DNA of 59,080 nucleotides from Saprolegnia diclina VS20 (Eukaryota; Oomycota; Saprolegniomycetes; Saprolegniales; Saprolegniaceae). The stretch is taken from assembly GCF_000281045.1 (NCBI RefSeq), contig NW_008246144.1, positions 179,156-238,235 on the forward strand, in the 5' to 3' direction. Under the pieces are notes generated by a model. That model worked only from the letters and a program-made list of their open reading frames with translations, was not told where the DNA came from and did not search any database. The position numbers and the translations under genes are program-made. Position 1 is the first letter of the stretch. Each line of letters opens with the position of its first letter. This document shows, piece by piece, positions 10,404 to 21,627 of this stretch.

Positions 10404-11687
10404 TTACTTCAAGAGACCGATCAGCGACAGCACAGTCATGAGCACGCCGCTGGCGACGAGGAATGCGCCGCCGTACTTGAGCTTGGCGTTCACCTGGTTG
10501 ACGCCGACTTGCCAGAGAAAGAGGCCTATGCATCTCGTATGAGCTCCAAAATGCAGTGCAGTCGTACCTGGCACTGCAAAGTTGAGGAGGATGTCGCCGA
10601 CGGCGCCGACAAAGCCCATGATCATGCTCAGGTCCTTGCACGTAATCGCAAGGACGTACGCGCCAACGAGCGACGCCATTGTCCAAGAGGTGCGCGTGGA
10701 ACGCGAGACGTCGCCGTCGCCGACAGCAACGGCCTCGAGCACATGCAGGAAGGGCTGGAAGATGAGCGGGATCTTTAGCACCATGCACGTGCCAAGCACG
10801 ATGCGGACGCTGTTGACGAGCGGGTCGTCGGACGCAAAGCCCGTGAGGATGTCGGGCACGATCGCGCCGTGGAAGCACACGTAGCCGAGGAAGCTGAAGC
10901 AGGCGTAGAGCACGCACCTAGAGACATACATATGTATACATCATGCTCGCCAGTAGAGATACCCGAAGAACATGGTGGTAAAGTTGATCGCGTGCATCTG
11001 CGCCTTGTGCTGGAGCTCGCCGTAGACGCGGACAGAGTTGATTTGGCAGCCAAAGGCCAGCGCTTGAAGCGGGATCGTGTACAGCACGCCGTCCACCGAG
11101 ATGGCTGGCGACGCCTCCGGGAGCCCGCCCGTCTGCACCGCGCGCACAAACAGCACCAGAAAGATGTAGCCCATGCAGCCGACGACGATCGAGTTGGAGT
11201 GGCGCAGCGCGTAGAGCGACTCGGCGAGGCAGAGCGGGATCGCGACGAGCGTAAAGAGCGCGCCGATCACATACCGACTCACATACGCAGCGACGAACGG
11301 GTGCAAGAGGTCCATGGCGACGACCATGAAGACCGCCATGATGCCAAAGAGCAGCACGAGCGTGAGCAGACGCACAAACCACTGGCGGCCGCGGCCAAAG
11401 AGCACGCTGCTCATGCCCTCGAACGAGTACTCGCCGGTTGCGTCTGCGGTGACGATGCACGCGTAGCACGACACGAACGCAAAGCCGGCCATGACGACGA
11501 AGAGGAGTGTGCACCCGAGGACGCCGGTCATCGCCATCGTACTCGGAAGCGCGAGCGCGCCGGCGCCCATCATGGTGCCCACGAGCGCAAAGGTCGACGT
11601 CCAGAACGTTCCTTGCGGCAGCGGCGCCGACGCGCCATGCTCGTCACCGGCCTTGACCAGGAGCGCGCTCTGCTCGTTACGTGCCAT
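10404..11687 (-). CDS. AAAP-family amino-acid transporter 1
   Basis: Three exons, 11687-10963, 10917-10568 and 10525-10404, with introns of 45 and 42 bp; 398 residues. It has about 11 membrane spans and the family signature GAGALALPSTMAMTG in TM1, with later marks PLCLAESLYALRHS and IPLQALAFGCQINSVRVYGEL. These place it in the amino acid/auxin permease (AAAP, SLC38/AVT-like) family: proton- or sodium-coupled amino-acid transport at the plasma membrane or vacuole. It is the most downstream of four tandem copies on the minus strand. Its introns sit at other positions than in copies 2-4. The start ATG follows an initiator-like TCATCATTTTCC, implying a very short leader. Substrate is unknown. Confidence 0.85.
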
Positions 11688-12270
11688 TGGAAAATGATGA
11701 CAAACGAGGTTGCCCTTTTGCATACACCGGGGTATGGCGCTGAAAAGGCATACTCGCCCGGGGCACGGTCGAGGGTCATTGTCTGGGAGAAACCGGATAT
11801 TGACCGAATTAGGACTTTGCAGGTGGGCAAAACTCAACAAGATTCGGTTTTCCACCGAGGGTGTGGACAGGAGTGGGAGACGGCAAGTTGAAGTTGGTGA
11901 GGTCGCCAGAGCCCCTTTTTTACTCCATGTCACGAGTCAACCAACGGCCACGAGAGCGCGACCGTACCAGATTCCAGATTCCAGATCTGGCAGCGGATCT
12001 TACTGACGGGGCGTCGTCGATGTCTCCCTCCTCTCGACAACCGATGCCCGATGTCGAGGCGAACGTCCCGCCACTCCGCCGGCAACGATGTAGCGGCACG
12101 CGGCTGCGAAGGAAGGTCACCGAAGGGCAGAGGATCGGTCATTCGAACGCTGTGCTGGCGATGATGACGGCTTCGTGCCAGTGGTGGTGGTGCAATGCCC
12201 AAGCCGACGATCTTCAAGGTCTTACTATCAAGGTATCAACGAGCATATGAACGATATGCACATTGTATTA
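11688..12270. other. Intergenic spacer between AAAP copies 1 and 2
   Basis: About 580 bp. The part next to 11687 should hold the promoter of copy 1; the rest includes the 3' end of copy 2. A short direct duplication, CCAGATTCCAGATTCCAGAT, lies near 11967. No coding frame is supported. Confidence 0.45.
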
Positions 12271-13580
12271 CTACGCAATGGCGGTGGCGACGAGGCCGTA
12301 GATGGCGACACCCGAAAGCGTGAGCCCGAGAAGCATCAAGAGCACGGCTAAGATCTTGTAGAAGGTCGTGCCCGGGAGCGCAAACGCCGGGCCTTGGGTC
12401 ACTTCAAAGAGGAAAAAGCCGGGGAGCACGAGCATGACGACGCTGCCGACGACTGCGCCAAACCAAAACAGCGTCAGACCGAGGCCCGGGCTCAGCACGG
12501 CGAGGCCGCCGGCGAGGGCGAAGAAGACCTACAATACAATGTCAAAACCAAGTCGACTCGGGAGTTGAACCCGCACCAGCGTGGCCACCATGCGGAAGAC
12601 GAGGCGCCCGACCGACTTGCGCTCGGCAAAGTACGTGTCTTCGAAGATGTCGCGGAGTGGAAAGAACGTGCGCGGAATCGAGACGAGGAGCGCGCTCGCA
12701 AGCACGACACGGAGCACGTTGACGTCCCAAGCGTCAGACGCAAAGGACGCGAGGACATTGTCGGCCGGCGTCCCGCTCGTCGCGAGGTACCCGAAGGTCG
12801 CGACCGCGTAGTAGACGCCGAGGCTAAAGACGACGACGAGGAGAGGCAGGTATCGCTGCGTCGTGAGCGCCTGCTGGCCGTCGCCAATCGTGCCGTACGT
12901 CCGCAGGAGCTGGACATGCCCGAGGAAGCTCGAGAGCTGGATCGGGACGACGTAGCTCACGTCCATCCAGTTGGACGACGCCGCGTTCGATGGCCAGGAC
13001 CCGCCGACCGAGTGGCCCGAGAGGCTCAGCGCAAGGTACAGCGCACAGAGCACGATCTACAAACAGTCCATGACTCGTCCCTTGAGCGAAAGAAAACGTG
13101 TACCAAGTGGCGGGACCAGTGGAGAAAGTTGGGCACAACGTCCGGCAAACAGAGCGGGAACGGGACAAGGCAGAGGAGCGCGCAGATCGCGGGGCGCGAG
13201 AGGCCCACGAATGGCGCGACGAGGTCCGTGGCCACGAGGAGGTAGATGACCACCGTGCCGACGAGCGGGAGGAGCGTGATGGCGCGGATGAGCTGGCCAT
13301 GGTGCGGCGAGCAGAGCCGCCTCGTGATGGCTTCGTACGAGTACGCTTGTGTGGCATGGGCGACGACGGTCAGCGAGTGCAGCGACGCGAGCGAGAGGAG
13401 TCCGGTTGCGCCGAGGGCGACAAGGGCCGGCGTCGGCTGCGCGACCACGAGCGTGTGGGGCAGCGCGAGGAGGCCCGCGCCGAGGATCGAGGACGAGAGC
13501 GTGAGGAAGGATGAGGCGAAGCTGGCGCCGGGGCTGGCGCGGATCGACTTGAGGGGCAGGAGCAGGCGGCGCTCGCTCAT
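12271..13580 (-). CDS. AAAP-family amino-acid transporter 2
   Basis: Exons 13580-13104, 13056-12571 and 12528-12271 with introns of 47 and 42 bp, both in phase 0; 406 residues. TM1 carries GAGLLALPHTLVV, followed by PLCLPDVV before the first intron. It is the most diverged of the four tandem copies: the conserved CCHFNFVRAYGEL segment of copies 3 and 4 reads LGHVQLLRTYGTI here. The first coding exon (477 nt) has the same length as that of copy 3, and the first intron falls at the equivalent point. A membrane amino-acid permease is the likely role; the altered TM6-7 region may mean another substrate. Confidence 0.82.
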
Positions 13581-14000
13581 TCGTCTTCTCTCGTGTGTTG
13601 TTGACTGCGATAATATCCAAAACGCCCAATGGTCCCTGATTGGCCAAAATACTGCGACAAGTCACTTTCATTGGTCAAAAGCATGCAATAATGAGCGAAA
13701 ATGATCGCCTTGCCCAAGCCGGCGATGACTGCTCATTGGTGCAAAAGAAGGTGATACGCAAGTGGATTGGCTAAAATGGTTCGGAATAGCGACCGCACTG
13801 GCGTCAGAAGCTACGATGGACAACCGAGACGGTGTCGACCGCACACAACCCAGCCGACCATCGACCTCCGTCGGGCCACGTGGCGCCTGCGAGGACCAAG
13901 TGGCCTCGACCAGGGCTGATCCGACAACCCGGCGACCCTCAACGACCCGCTGCCACCGCCACACCAGCACGCGAGCTCATCTATGGCGAGTGTATGTGGC
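13581..14000. other. Intergenic spacer between AAAP copies 2 and 3
   Basis: About 420 bp. Near 13630-13770 there are several ATTGGnnAAAA-type repeats (CAATGGTCCCTGATTGGCCAAAA, CATTGGTCAAAA, CATTGGTGCAAAA, GATTGGCTAAAA). They look like repeated CCAAT-box-like promoter elements upstream of copy 2. No coding frame is supported. Confidence 0.4.
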
Positions 14001-15269
14001 TTAGAGAAAGGACCAGAGCGCGAGGGCGAGTAAGCTCGTGCCAATGAGGATCATGGCGCGGGCGAGATGCAAGTGCCACTGCACCATGGGCAGGAAGCCT
14101 TGGTCGAGCGCCTTCTTGAGAAAGACGCCGGGCACAATGAACGAGACGACGAGGCCGGCCGAGGCGCCAACCCACGCCATGACGTGGCTCAAGTCGGTGG
14201 CGGCCACGGCGGCGGCGCCCGCGCCCAGCAGAAAGCCCTAGCGACAGCATCAAGCAGTGTTGGTAGCGCATTTAGATATACCAAAATCAGCAGCACGCGG
14301 TAGGGCAGCCGGAGGTGCTCGATCTTGGGCCGCATGTACCAGAGCTCGACGACCTCCCGGAACGGCTGGAACACGAGCGGCGTCTTGCACCACATGCACA
14401 TGGCGAGCGCGGCCTTGACGCCCGAGATGCTCACGTCAGCGAGCGGAAAGCCGTCGAGGATGTCGGCGGGCGGCGCGCCGCCGAGGCAGACGTAGCCCGC
14501 GATCGACGCAATCGTATACAAGACAAGCCCAGACGCAAGCGCATACGCTGCGATATGCGTGATCGACGACTTGCAGCGCAGCTCGCCGTACGCACGCACA
14601 AAGTTGAAGTGGCAGCAAAAGCTCAGCGTCTGGATCGGCAGCACCGAGGCGAGGCCAACCAAGGTAACGTCATGCGCGGGCGCGGGCCAAGGCTTGTCGA
14701 CTGCATGGCCCACGAGCACGAGGACGACGTAGAGGACGCATGCGACCACCTACGATCGACATGATGGAATGAGTTGCAGCCGCGATCCATACCATGGCAC
14801 TCGAATAGCGCAGCGCGTGGAGCGTGTCGGGGAGGCAGAGGGGAAAGAGACACACGACAAACACCAAAGTGATGCTCGCGCGCGAGAGCGGCAGCACAGG
14901 CGCGACCATGTCGGCGGCGATGACCATGTACAGGACCGCGCCGCCAAAGAGCGGGAGTAACGTCACGAGCCGCAGGCACCAGAGCTCGACGCGCGTGCAG
15001 AGGAGACGGCCCATGGCCTCGTACGAGTACGCGTCGGTAGCGTCGGCGACCAAGGCCAAGCAGAGGAACGAGAGGCCCGTGAGTGCGGCGTTGAGGATGA
15101 GCAGCACGACGCTCGGGACGACGGTCGCACTGGCGACGGTGCTAGGCAGCGCGAGGACGCCCGCGCCCAGCATGGAGCACATGAGCGATACGTAGGAGGA
15201 TGCGACCGTGCCATGCGGCCGCGCCAAGAACGACGACGTGTCCTTGAAGAGCAGCGGCGTGTACTCCAT
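14001..15269 (-). CDS. AAAP-family amino-acid transporter 3
   Basis: Exons 15269-14793, 14749-14282 and 14237-14001, introns of 43 and 44 bp, all phase 0; 393 residues. It begins MEYTPLLFKDTSS. TM1 holds GAGVLALPSTVASA; further marks are YSYEAMGRLLCTR, PLCLPDTLHALRYSS, LPIQTLSFCCHFNFVRAYGE and IASIAGYVCLGGAPPADIL. This is a typical AAAP permease with 11 or so spans. Copy 4 is its closest relative and has the same motifs but no first intron. A longer in-frame extension upstream of 15269 lacks family similarity, so the later ATG is chosen. Confidence 0.87.
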
Positions 15270-15463
15270 CGTCGACCTTCGAGTGCGAGCCAATCTGCAG
15301 GATTGTATCCGGATACGATGCACTTCCCACAACCGTCTCCCATCCGTGGGATATCTCTGCAGTGTCTCAATAAGAGCTGAGGCCAGACCGACTGCATCGC
15401 GCAGGTCAAGACCATGGAGCTGTACGAGCAATGGTTATATGTACTATGGGGTCTACGGCCTCT

Positions 15464-16713
15464 CTACTTGGTGATTGAGATGATCGTGAGCGCAACGCCC
15501 GTGGCCATCATGCCGACGGCGACCACGCGGCCGCGGGTCTTGTCGGTAGGCGTCCATTCGTTGTACGCGTCGTTGGCCACTTGCCACACAAAGTAGCCAG
15601 GCACAGTGAAGGCGAGGAGGATGCCGGTCGTGCCGCCGATCCAGCCCATGACGACGCCAACGTCTTCGGCCGTCACGGCGAGCACAAAGGCCGCGAGCAG
15701 AAAGATCTAATCACCAACCATCAGCATCTTAACTCGGGACAACCATGACGACGTACCGATGTGGCGAGGACGCGGAACGGGAGGCGGTGGCGCGCCTCGG
15801 CGTGCGTCATGGGCCCGAGGAAGACGGTCTCAATGACCTCGCGGATCGGCTGAAAGGTCACGGGCGTCTTGCACATCATGCACAGGCCAAGCGCGATGCG
15901 GACGCCGTTGATGCTCGCGTCCTCGGACGAAAAGCCCGTGAGAATGTCGGCCGGCGGCATCCCGTTGAAGCAGACGTAGCCCGCGATCGACGCAATCAAG
16001 TACAAGGCCGCGCCCGAGCCCATGATGAGCGTCGACACGATCGTGATCTGGCTCCGGTGCACGAGCTCGCCGTACGCGCGGGGCACGTTGAGGTGGCAGC
16101 AGAAGCTCAGCGCTTGGATCGGGACGGCGTACGCGATCGCGCCGTACGTCACGTGCGTCGTCGACGGCGTCGGCCAGTCCATGCCGATCGCATGCCACGA
16201 GAGCACGACCACGATGTAGAGCACGCAGAGGACGACGAAGAAGTTGGTGTAGCGCAGCGCGTGGATCGTGTCGGGGAGGCAGAGCGGGAGGCAGATGATC
16301 GTGAAGAGTGCGCCGAGCTCAAAGCGCGAGAGCGGCACGAACGGCTCGAGCATGTCCATCGAGATGACGATGTACATGACGACGGCGCCGAAGAGGAGGC
16401 CCATGGTCATGGCGCGGATGCCCCAAAGCACGAGCGGGCCGCAGAGGCGCTTGGAGAGAAGCTCGTATGAGTAGACGCCGGTGGCGTTGCAGGCGACGAC
16501 AAGGCACGCGCACGCAAGGAGGCTCAGCGCTGTCACGGCCGCGAGGATGAGGAGGTTGGGCAGCACGTGGGTCGCGCCCATGGTGCTCGGGAGCGCGAGG
16601 ATACATGCGCCGGCCATCGTGCTCATGAGGCCGAGGTACGACGTCGCGATCGTCGCGTGCTGGTCAATGTCCTCGGCGTCAGCAGGGCGCAGCAGCGGCT
16701 TGGCCTCCCGCAT
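15464..16713 (-). CDS. AAAP-family amino-acid transporter 4
   Basis: Exons 16713-15757 and 15706-15464 with one 50-bp intron (15707-15756); 399 residues. Signature GACILALPSTMGAT in TM1, then PLCLPDTIHALRY and IPIQALSFCCHLNVPRAYGE. The intron that splits copies 2 and 3 after HALRYSS is absent: the reading frame runs straight through at that point, while the later intron is kept. As the first gene of the minus-strand array, it is followed at spacings of 190-580 bp by copies 3, 2 and 1. Each copy probably has its own promoter. Confidence 0.87.
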
Positions 16714-16818
16714 CCTCGTCGTCTTGCAAATCAGAAACTGATTGCAAATGCGATTTGGATTTCACATGGATCACTGGATGTTTGTATGCATATAGAAACT
16801 TCAAGTCATTATACACCA

Positions 16819-17217
16819 TCACGCTCCCACCGACGATACGAAGAAAGGCCACTGGCGACTTGAACCCAAGTTGGATGGACGCGCCAAGGTACTCGGCCCC
16901 GCGAGGAGCGGTACTGACTCGTAGTGAATACTACTAGTACATTGGACCTGGTCCGACTCAGACGCAGCGTGGCCAGCGTCGACGGCGGCGGCGCCAACTC
17001 GAGCCCACTCGGCTGCGACGCGCGTAATGGCCGGCGACAAACCGCTTGGCTCGATTGCGCAACTGGCCGCAACTGCCATCACCCGCGCGACCACCTGCTT
17101 CGCATTTGGGGTCGCTGCAAGGCCAGGCGTCACGACGGTCTTTCTCGAGTGTGTCTCGATCTTGACGACTCCAAGGAACCTTCTCTCGTTGACATTGCAC
17201 TTGGTCGCTGAGCTCAT
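16819..17217 (-). CDS. Hypothetical short protein
   Basis: Uncertain open frame of 132 residues starting MSSATKCNVNERRF. A TATA-like CTATATAACA stands about 20 bases before the ATG, and the first 90 codons have the G/C-ending bias of nearby genes. The last 40 residues look less like protein, and a donor-like CAG|GTCC near residue 90 hints that the real 3' end is spliced elsewhere. No family is recognised and no membrane segment is seen. It may equally be a chance frame in the roughly 550-bp gap between the transporter array and the pyrophosphatase gene. Confidence 0.25.
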   Translation of the reverse strand: MSSATKCNVNERRFLGVVKIETHSRKTVVTPGLAATPNAKQVVARVMAVAASCAIEPSGLSPAITRVAAEWARVGAAAVDAGHAASESDQVQCTSSIHYESVPLLAGPSTLARPSNLGSSRQWPFFVSSVGA

Positions 17218-17265
17218 GTAGAAAGAGATTGTTATATAGAGCAATGTGAATTGAAAAGAAGCTCA

Positions 17266-19010
17266 TTAGACCATGGCCTGGCCACCGCGCTCTTCGACGA
17301 GGAGCTTCCAGAACTCGTGCGTCTCGGCGACGACCGACTCGGCAAAGTCGCGGTTCATGCACTTGCCCTCGTACGCAAACTGGTTGATGCTCGGCATCTT
17401 GTAGTCGCGGAGCCAGTCGTGGATGGCGGCGATGCAGCCGGGCATGTGCGCCTCAATGTCGGCGACGTCATGGATCTTGGAGGCGTAATGGTCCTCGACG
17501 TTGATGCAAATGACCTTCCAGTCCGTCTCGTTGTCGTCGATGAGCGCGAGCACACCGAGGACCTTGACCTGCACGATCGAGCCGACGTTCCACTTCTTGG
17601 TACCAATCTCAATCACATCGAGCGGGTCGTTGTCGCCGCCGCAGCCGGTACCTTCCGTGATGTGGTTCGGGTCTTCCCACGTCTGGGGGAGCGCGCCGTA
17701 GTTGAACATCATGTCGCCCCAGCCATACTCGCGGAGCTTGCCGTTCTTCGTGTCCTGCTTGATCGGGTTGAAGGGCTCGCCCGTCGCGATCTCAAACTTC
17801 TTGCGGCTCCACTTGGGAATTTCGCACACAAAGTTGACGCTGCCGTCCGCGTTGTAGAGCGGAATGTCGTGCCACGGCGAGATGCGGACCTTGGAGCCGT
17901 CGCGGTGGTGGTAGACAAAGTTGACGCGGAACTCGAAGGACGGGCACGGCCCTGTCATCTCGGTCTCAATGTTGCCGATCGCGGGGTTGGCGATGCGCGC
18001 CTTGAGGAACTTGAACTTGGCCTGGTAGCTAGAGGCAATGTGAGACAAAGTGCAAACTCAAGTGCAAACTCGTACCGCTGCATGGCTTCGCTCGGGTTCT
18101 CGTTCTTGTGGTCTTCGTTCCACCACTTCATGAACGACACAAAGTTGACGTTGCCCTCGACCGGGTTCATGTACGCAAGCGCCTCCTGGGCCTCAATGTC
18201 CGTGATGGGCTCACCGAGGCGCGCGTGGAGCTTCTGCAAGTCCGACGCGTTGATGCTGCCGTTGCTGTTCGAGTCGAAGAGCGAGAAGATCTGCTTCATG
18301 CGCTCCATCTCGCGCGGCTCGAGCGCGATCGGCGTGCCGTCTTCCAACACACTGCCGCGGCGCTGGCGACCGCCACGCGCGCGCACGTCCGAGACGGTCT
18401 TGTCCGTCTTCTCATACACGGCGAGCTCCGAGCGGAGCGTCGAGACCTGCGAGCGGAGGTCCTCAAGCTCCGTAAGGAGGATCGGAAGGTCGGCGTCTTC
18501 ACCGCGCCACGAGTCGGAGCGGAGCGTGCGGAACGAAGCCGCAGCACGGGGCGAGCCCGTCGGCGACGCCGCGCCGTTGCGCGCATACGGCGCAAGCTCG
18601 CCGTCAGCGACCTCGGGCGCGTTGTCGAGCTGCGCCTGCATCGCCGTCATCCACTTGTTGCGCTCGTCGTCCGAGTCACAGTAGACGCGGAAGCACTTGT
18701 TGGTGGGCGTGTAAAACTAGGTACATGTGCATGAGCCTAGGATACCACGGTATGGCGTGTCTACCTGGAAGCCGTGCGGCTTGCCGTCCCAGTCGTGCAC
18801 CGAGCAGTACGGGATCTTGCCCTTGAGCGAGCCCTCGGCGGCGGCCTCTTCCGACTCGTAGTAGAAGATCGCGAGCGCGCTCTCCTGCAGGACGCAGTAG
18901 CGGCGCTTCCAGATGAGCGAGCTCTTCTCGGCCTGGTTGTAGAGGTAGCCGGCGACGGGCGCCGAGACCGCGGCCTTCTGCACGAACGCGTCGAACGAAG
19001 CTTGGCTCAT
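17266..19010 (-). CDS. PH domain / EF-hand / inorganic pyrophosphatase fusion
   Basis: Exons 19010-18765, 18716-18076 and 18028-17266 (introns 48 and 47 bp) give 549 residues. Residues about 15-112 form a pleckstrin-homology domain that the first intron splits; it starts GYLYNQAE, contains WKRRYCVL, and its closing helix is DDERNKWMTAMQAQL. About residues 158-185 are a heptad-like coiled coil. An EF-hand loop, DSNSNGSINASDL, lies at about 230. From about 300 onward is a complete family I soluble inorganic pyrophosphatase with the active-site signature DNDPLDV near 428. The catalytic part would hydrolyse pyrophosphate to phosphate with Mg2+. The front half suggests recruitment to phosphoinositide membranes and calcium sensing; that is inference. 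Both introns lie inside continuous domain sequence, so the fusion is not an annotation artefact of two adjacent genes. Confidence 0.9.
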
Positions 19011-20251
19011 GATCTTCTAGTCTTGACTGGTCCGTAGCAAATTGGCGAATGCGTCGGCGTTTCAAGGGAAACCCTGCGCCGGATACCCACGTCGGTTTCC
19101 GGATACCAGCCACAAAAATAGTGTGCATTCACAACGTGCGGCCACGATGCTGGCGAGCACCGCGTCCGACGGCTTGCCGCCGTCGTGGCGCCTGCAAAGC
19201 ATTCGAATGGCATATCGTGGCCGCGGTACACGTATATATACTATCACGTTTACGTAAAGTGGACGAGTTGTCTCTAAATGCGCGGACACATCGAGGTTGA
19301 CGTCAAAATCAACCACTTCAAGGTCGGAACGTCGCGATTGCTCGGCGCCAGTGACGAGTATCGCGCTGGCGCCAGCAGCAACGGGTCGTCTACTGGTCGC
19401 ACTTTTACTTGCACTTGTTCGTTGGACGATTTCGTGCGAGGCAACAGAGCCATTGCCCGCAACCTGCAAGGCGCGTGCCACGCGTCGTACACTATTTGCG
19501 TTTCGATCGAAACGTGTGTCACACTGAAATGCGAAAGGAGCGACGCCCAATTCGTCCGAATTTCAACGTGGGGCTCGTAGAAGCAGGGCTAGTAATGCCC
19601 ACGTCGACAAGGGTCCTCCAGAGCGTCCTCGGGAACTACGTCGTTTTTGGAATTGTTTTTCCAGGAATTTCGTTGATTTATGCAGGAATTCTTGGCTTTG
19701 AATCCCACTTTGCATATCACGCGTCTGTCCGCTCCTGGATTCCTCCTCCCGGCAGGGGATCGGGGGCAAGACGCAAGCGTTTGCAAGGCGTCTACTAGTA
19801 GAGCTTGACGCGAGCTCATGTGCAATGGAATGTGTCACGCACCATGGAACGAGGCCATATCCTTGTCATTGATGTTGAGACTAGGACGCCCGACCTGTTT
19901 TGAGCGAATTTGCCCCAGTTGTCCGGATGTTGAAGATTCACCCGACTCAGCCCTCCGCCCAAAGGATGCTACCAAGCTACGCTGATGCCGCAGAGCTCGT
20001 GCACTCTACTAGGCAATGTTCTCCATCGTGGTCTCGACGACTTTTGCCATGGCAGGCAGCGTTCCACGAGCGCCCTCGTCGGCGCGTCGTCGTGAGCTAT
20101 CCGGATGATTGGCTTGGAATTGTCGCGACGGTAACATGTGCGACATTCCCTGGCGCCAAATTTCCAAAGCGCCGTGGCAAGGCCTCTGCACGAAGGTCGC
20201 TGCCACCTTCAGTGTACTGGCAAATCTGTACTGCAGTCGTGTTGATGGAGC
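19011..20251. other. Gene-poor region
   Basis: About 1.2 kb. Frames on both strands between 19060 and 19800 reach 80-160 codons but match no family and show no intron structure. The promoter of the pyrophosphatase gene should lie next to 19010. A decayed gene cannot be excluded. Confidence 0.4.
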
Positions 20252-21274
20252 TTATGTCTCACAGTCCCAGGCAAAACCGATGGCATCGAGGGCAGCTATG
20301 CGCTCCGCCGCTAAAGTACCGGTGAGTCTGCCTTGGCGAAAGTACCAGGCCGCGGCCCCGAGATTGATCCCCGCGAGATCTGCGGGCCACGCGTCGTCCG
20401 AGGGCACGGTGAACGTGCTGGAGATGTGGAGGTTGCCATACATCGACTTGTAGCGTCCAAAGCCGCGCAGCTTTGTCTCGAACGACTCTTTGTTGGCGTC
20501 CCAGACAAACCCCAGCGCGTTCAGCTGCGTCCGGCGCTCTTGCGTGATCACTGCGTCGCCCGACCGGATGTAGTTGACGACGGACCCGAGCTTGTAGTGC
20601 CAGAGGCGCTGCGGCCACGCTGGGTCGTTCGCTGGTACGACAAAGATGAACGGGACCAATGTGTGGCCATACTGCGTTTTGAAGATGCGCAAGGCTTCAA
20701 TGCGCTGGTCCCACTTGGCTGCAAACGCGTCCCACGCAAAGCCCAGCTCGGCGAGCTGCGCATGGCGCGCTGGTGGACACTTGGCCTCGCCTTGCGCGCG
20801 CAGCTTAGTGACCATCGTACCGAGTCGGGCGCCCCACATCTCGACGGGCCACGCCGGGTCGCCAGAAGGCACGACAAAGTCTTGGCGCACGAGGACGTGC
20901 TCGTACATGTGCTTGTGGACGCGGAGCGCGGAGATGAAGAGCGCCCAGCGGTGCTCGAGTGGGCGCCACAAGAAGCCAGCGGTCGTCAAGGCCTCTACAA
21001 ACGACGCCGGAAGGCTACCTTTTTTGCCGAGCGTTCGAAGACCGGTGATGTGGATGGTCTTGCCGTGGAGGTGCTCGGGCAGCGCCGGGTCCGGCGGCAC
21101 CGTGTACCGCCCCGGCAGCAGCGTGACGCCGGTCGCAGCCTGTTGCCGGTCGCGCTCAAACTGCACGACGAGCAATATGTCGTCGAGCGCCCGCAGCGAG
21201 ATGGCGCCGCTACTGCTTGCATGGCGGTGGCGCGCGCCGGCAACTTGCAGTCCGAGCCAGCCACGGCGGAACAT
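20252..21274 (-). CDS. Helicase-associated-domain repeat protein, probably organellar
   Basis: Single exon, 340 residues. After residue about 40 it consists of roughly four copies of a 70-75-residue unit with the helicase-associated (HA) pattern: W-x(4)-aL-x(2)-y-k-x(2)-yGh, then fVVP-x(4)-WP-x(2)-LG-x(4)-R, ending L-x-x-lGF-x-WD. The units end GFLW, GFAWD, GFVWD and GFAWD. HA repeats occur alone, without a helicase, in many oomycete and alga proteins and may bind nucleic acid. The N terminus MFRRGWLGLQVAGARHRH is basic and free of acidic residues, as in mitochondrial presequences. I therefore start at 21274 rather than at the in-frame ATG 54 bp upstream. Exact function unknown. Confidence 0.7.
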   Translation of the reverse strand: MFRRGWLGLQVAGARHRHASSSGAISLRALDDILLVVQFERDRQQAATGVTLLPGRYTVPPDPALPEHLHGKTIHITGLRTLGKKGSLPASFVEALTTAGFLWRPLEHRWALFISALRVHKHMYEHVLVRQDFVVPSGDPAWPVEMWGARLGTMVTKLRAQGEAKCPPARHAQLAELGFAWDAFAAKWDQRIEALRIFKTQYGHTLVPFIFVVPANDPAWPQRLWHYKLGSVVNYIRSGDAVITQERRTQLNALGFVWDANKESFETKLRGFGRYKSMYGNLHISSTFTVPSDDAWPADLAGINLGAAAWYFRQGRLTGTLAAERIAALDAIGFAWDCET

Positions 21275-21627
21275 GACGATTGAAACCAAGCCGGATACGC
21301 AACTCGTATCCGGAACGCCCATCGTCAACCCTCCTCAAACAGTGTTTTGTACAGAGTCTACATCTTGGCAAGATCCGGGTTGCCAACGAGACACCTCCTC
21401 TGCTAACCTCAGCAGCTAACTCGTTGAGCTTGACACGAGCAAGCATGGATGTGTGTCCTCCACTTGAGCACCAACGTTGCATGGCAGCGAGGCCCGATCG
21501 TCGGCCACCGAGATCATCATCGCCCACGTCCTCAGACGGCTTCTCTCGCTACAGTGCAAGTACGTGCTAACCACGGGGCTTGAGTCATCCCACTGGAGCT
21601 TTAACTCGGGTAGATTGTTTAAGAGCG
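21275..21627. other. Intergenic region
   Basis: About 350 bp between the HA-repeat gene and the hydrolase gene, both on the minus strand. It holds the presumed promoter of the former and the 3' flank of the latter. Nothing else is seen. Confidence 0.4.

Noticed and set aside
17251-18684. Long plus-strand open frame (477 codons) opposite the pyrophosphatase gene
   Set aside because: It is the antisense of well-conserved PH/EF-hand/pyrophosphatase coding sequence. The G/C-ending codon bias of that gene keeps the opposite frame open. The predicted protein is an Arg/Val/Leu/Asp-rich string without family features.
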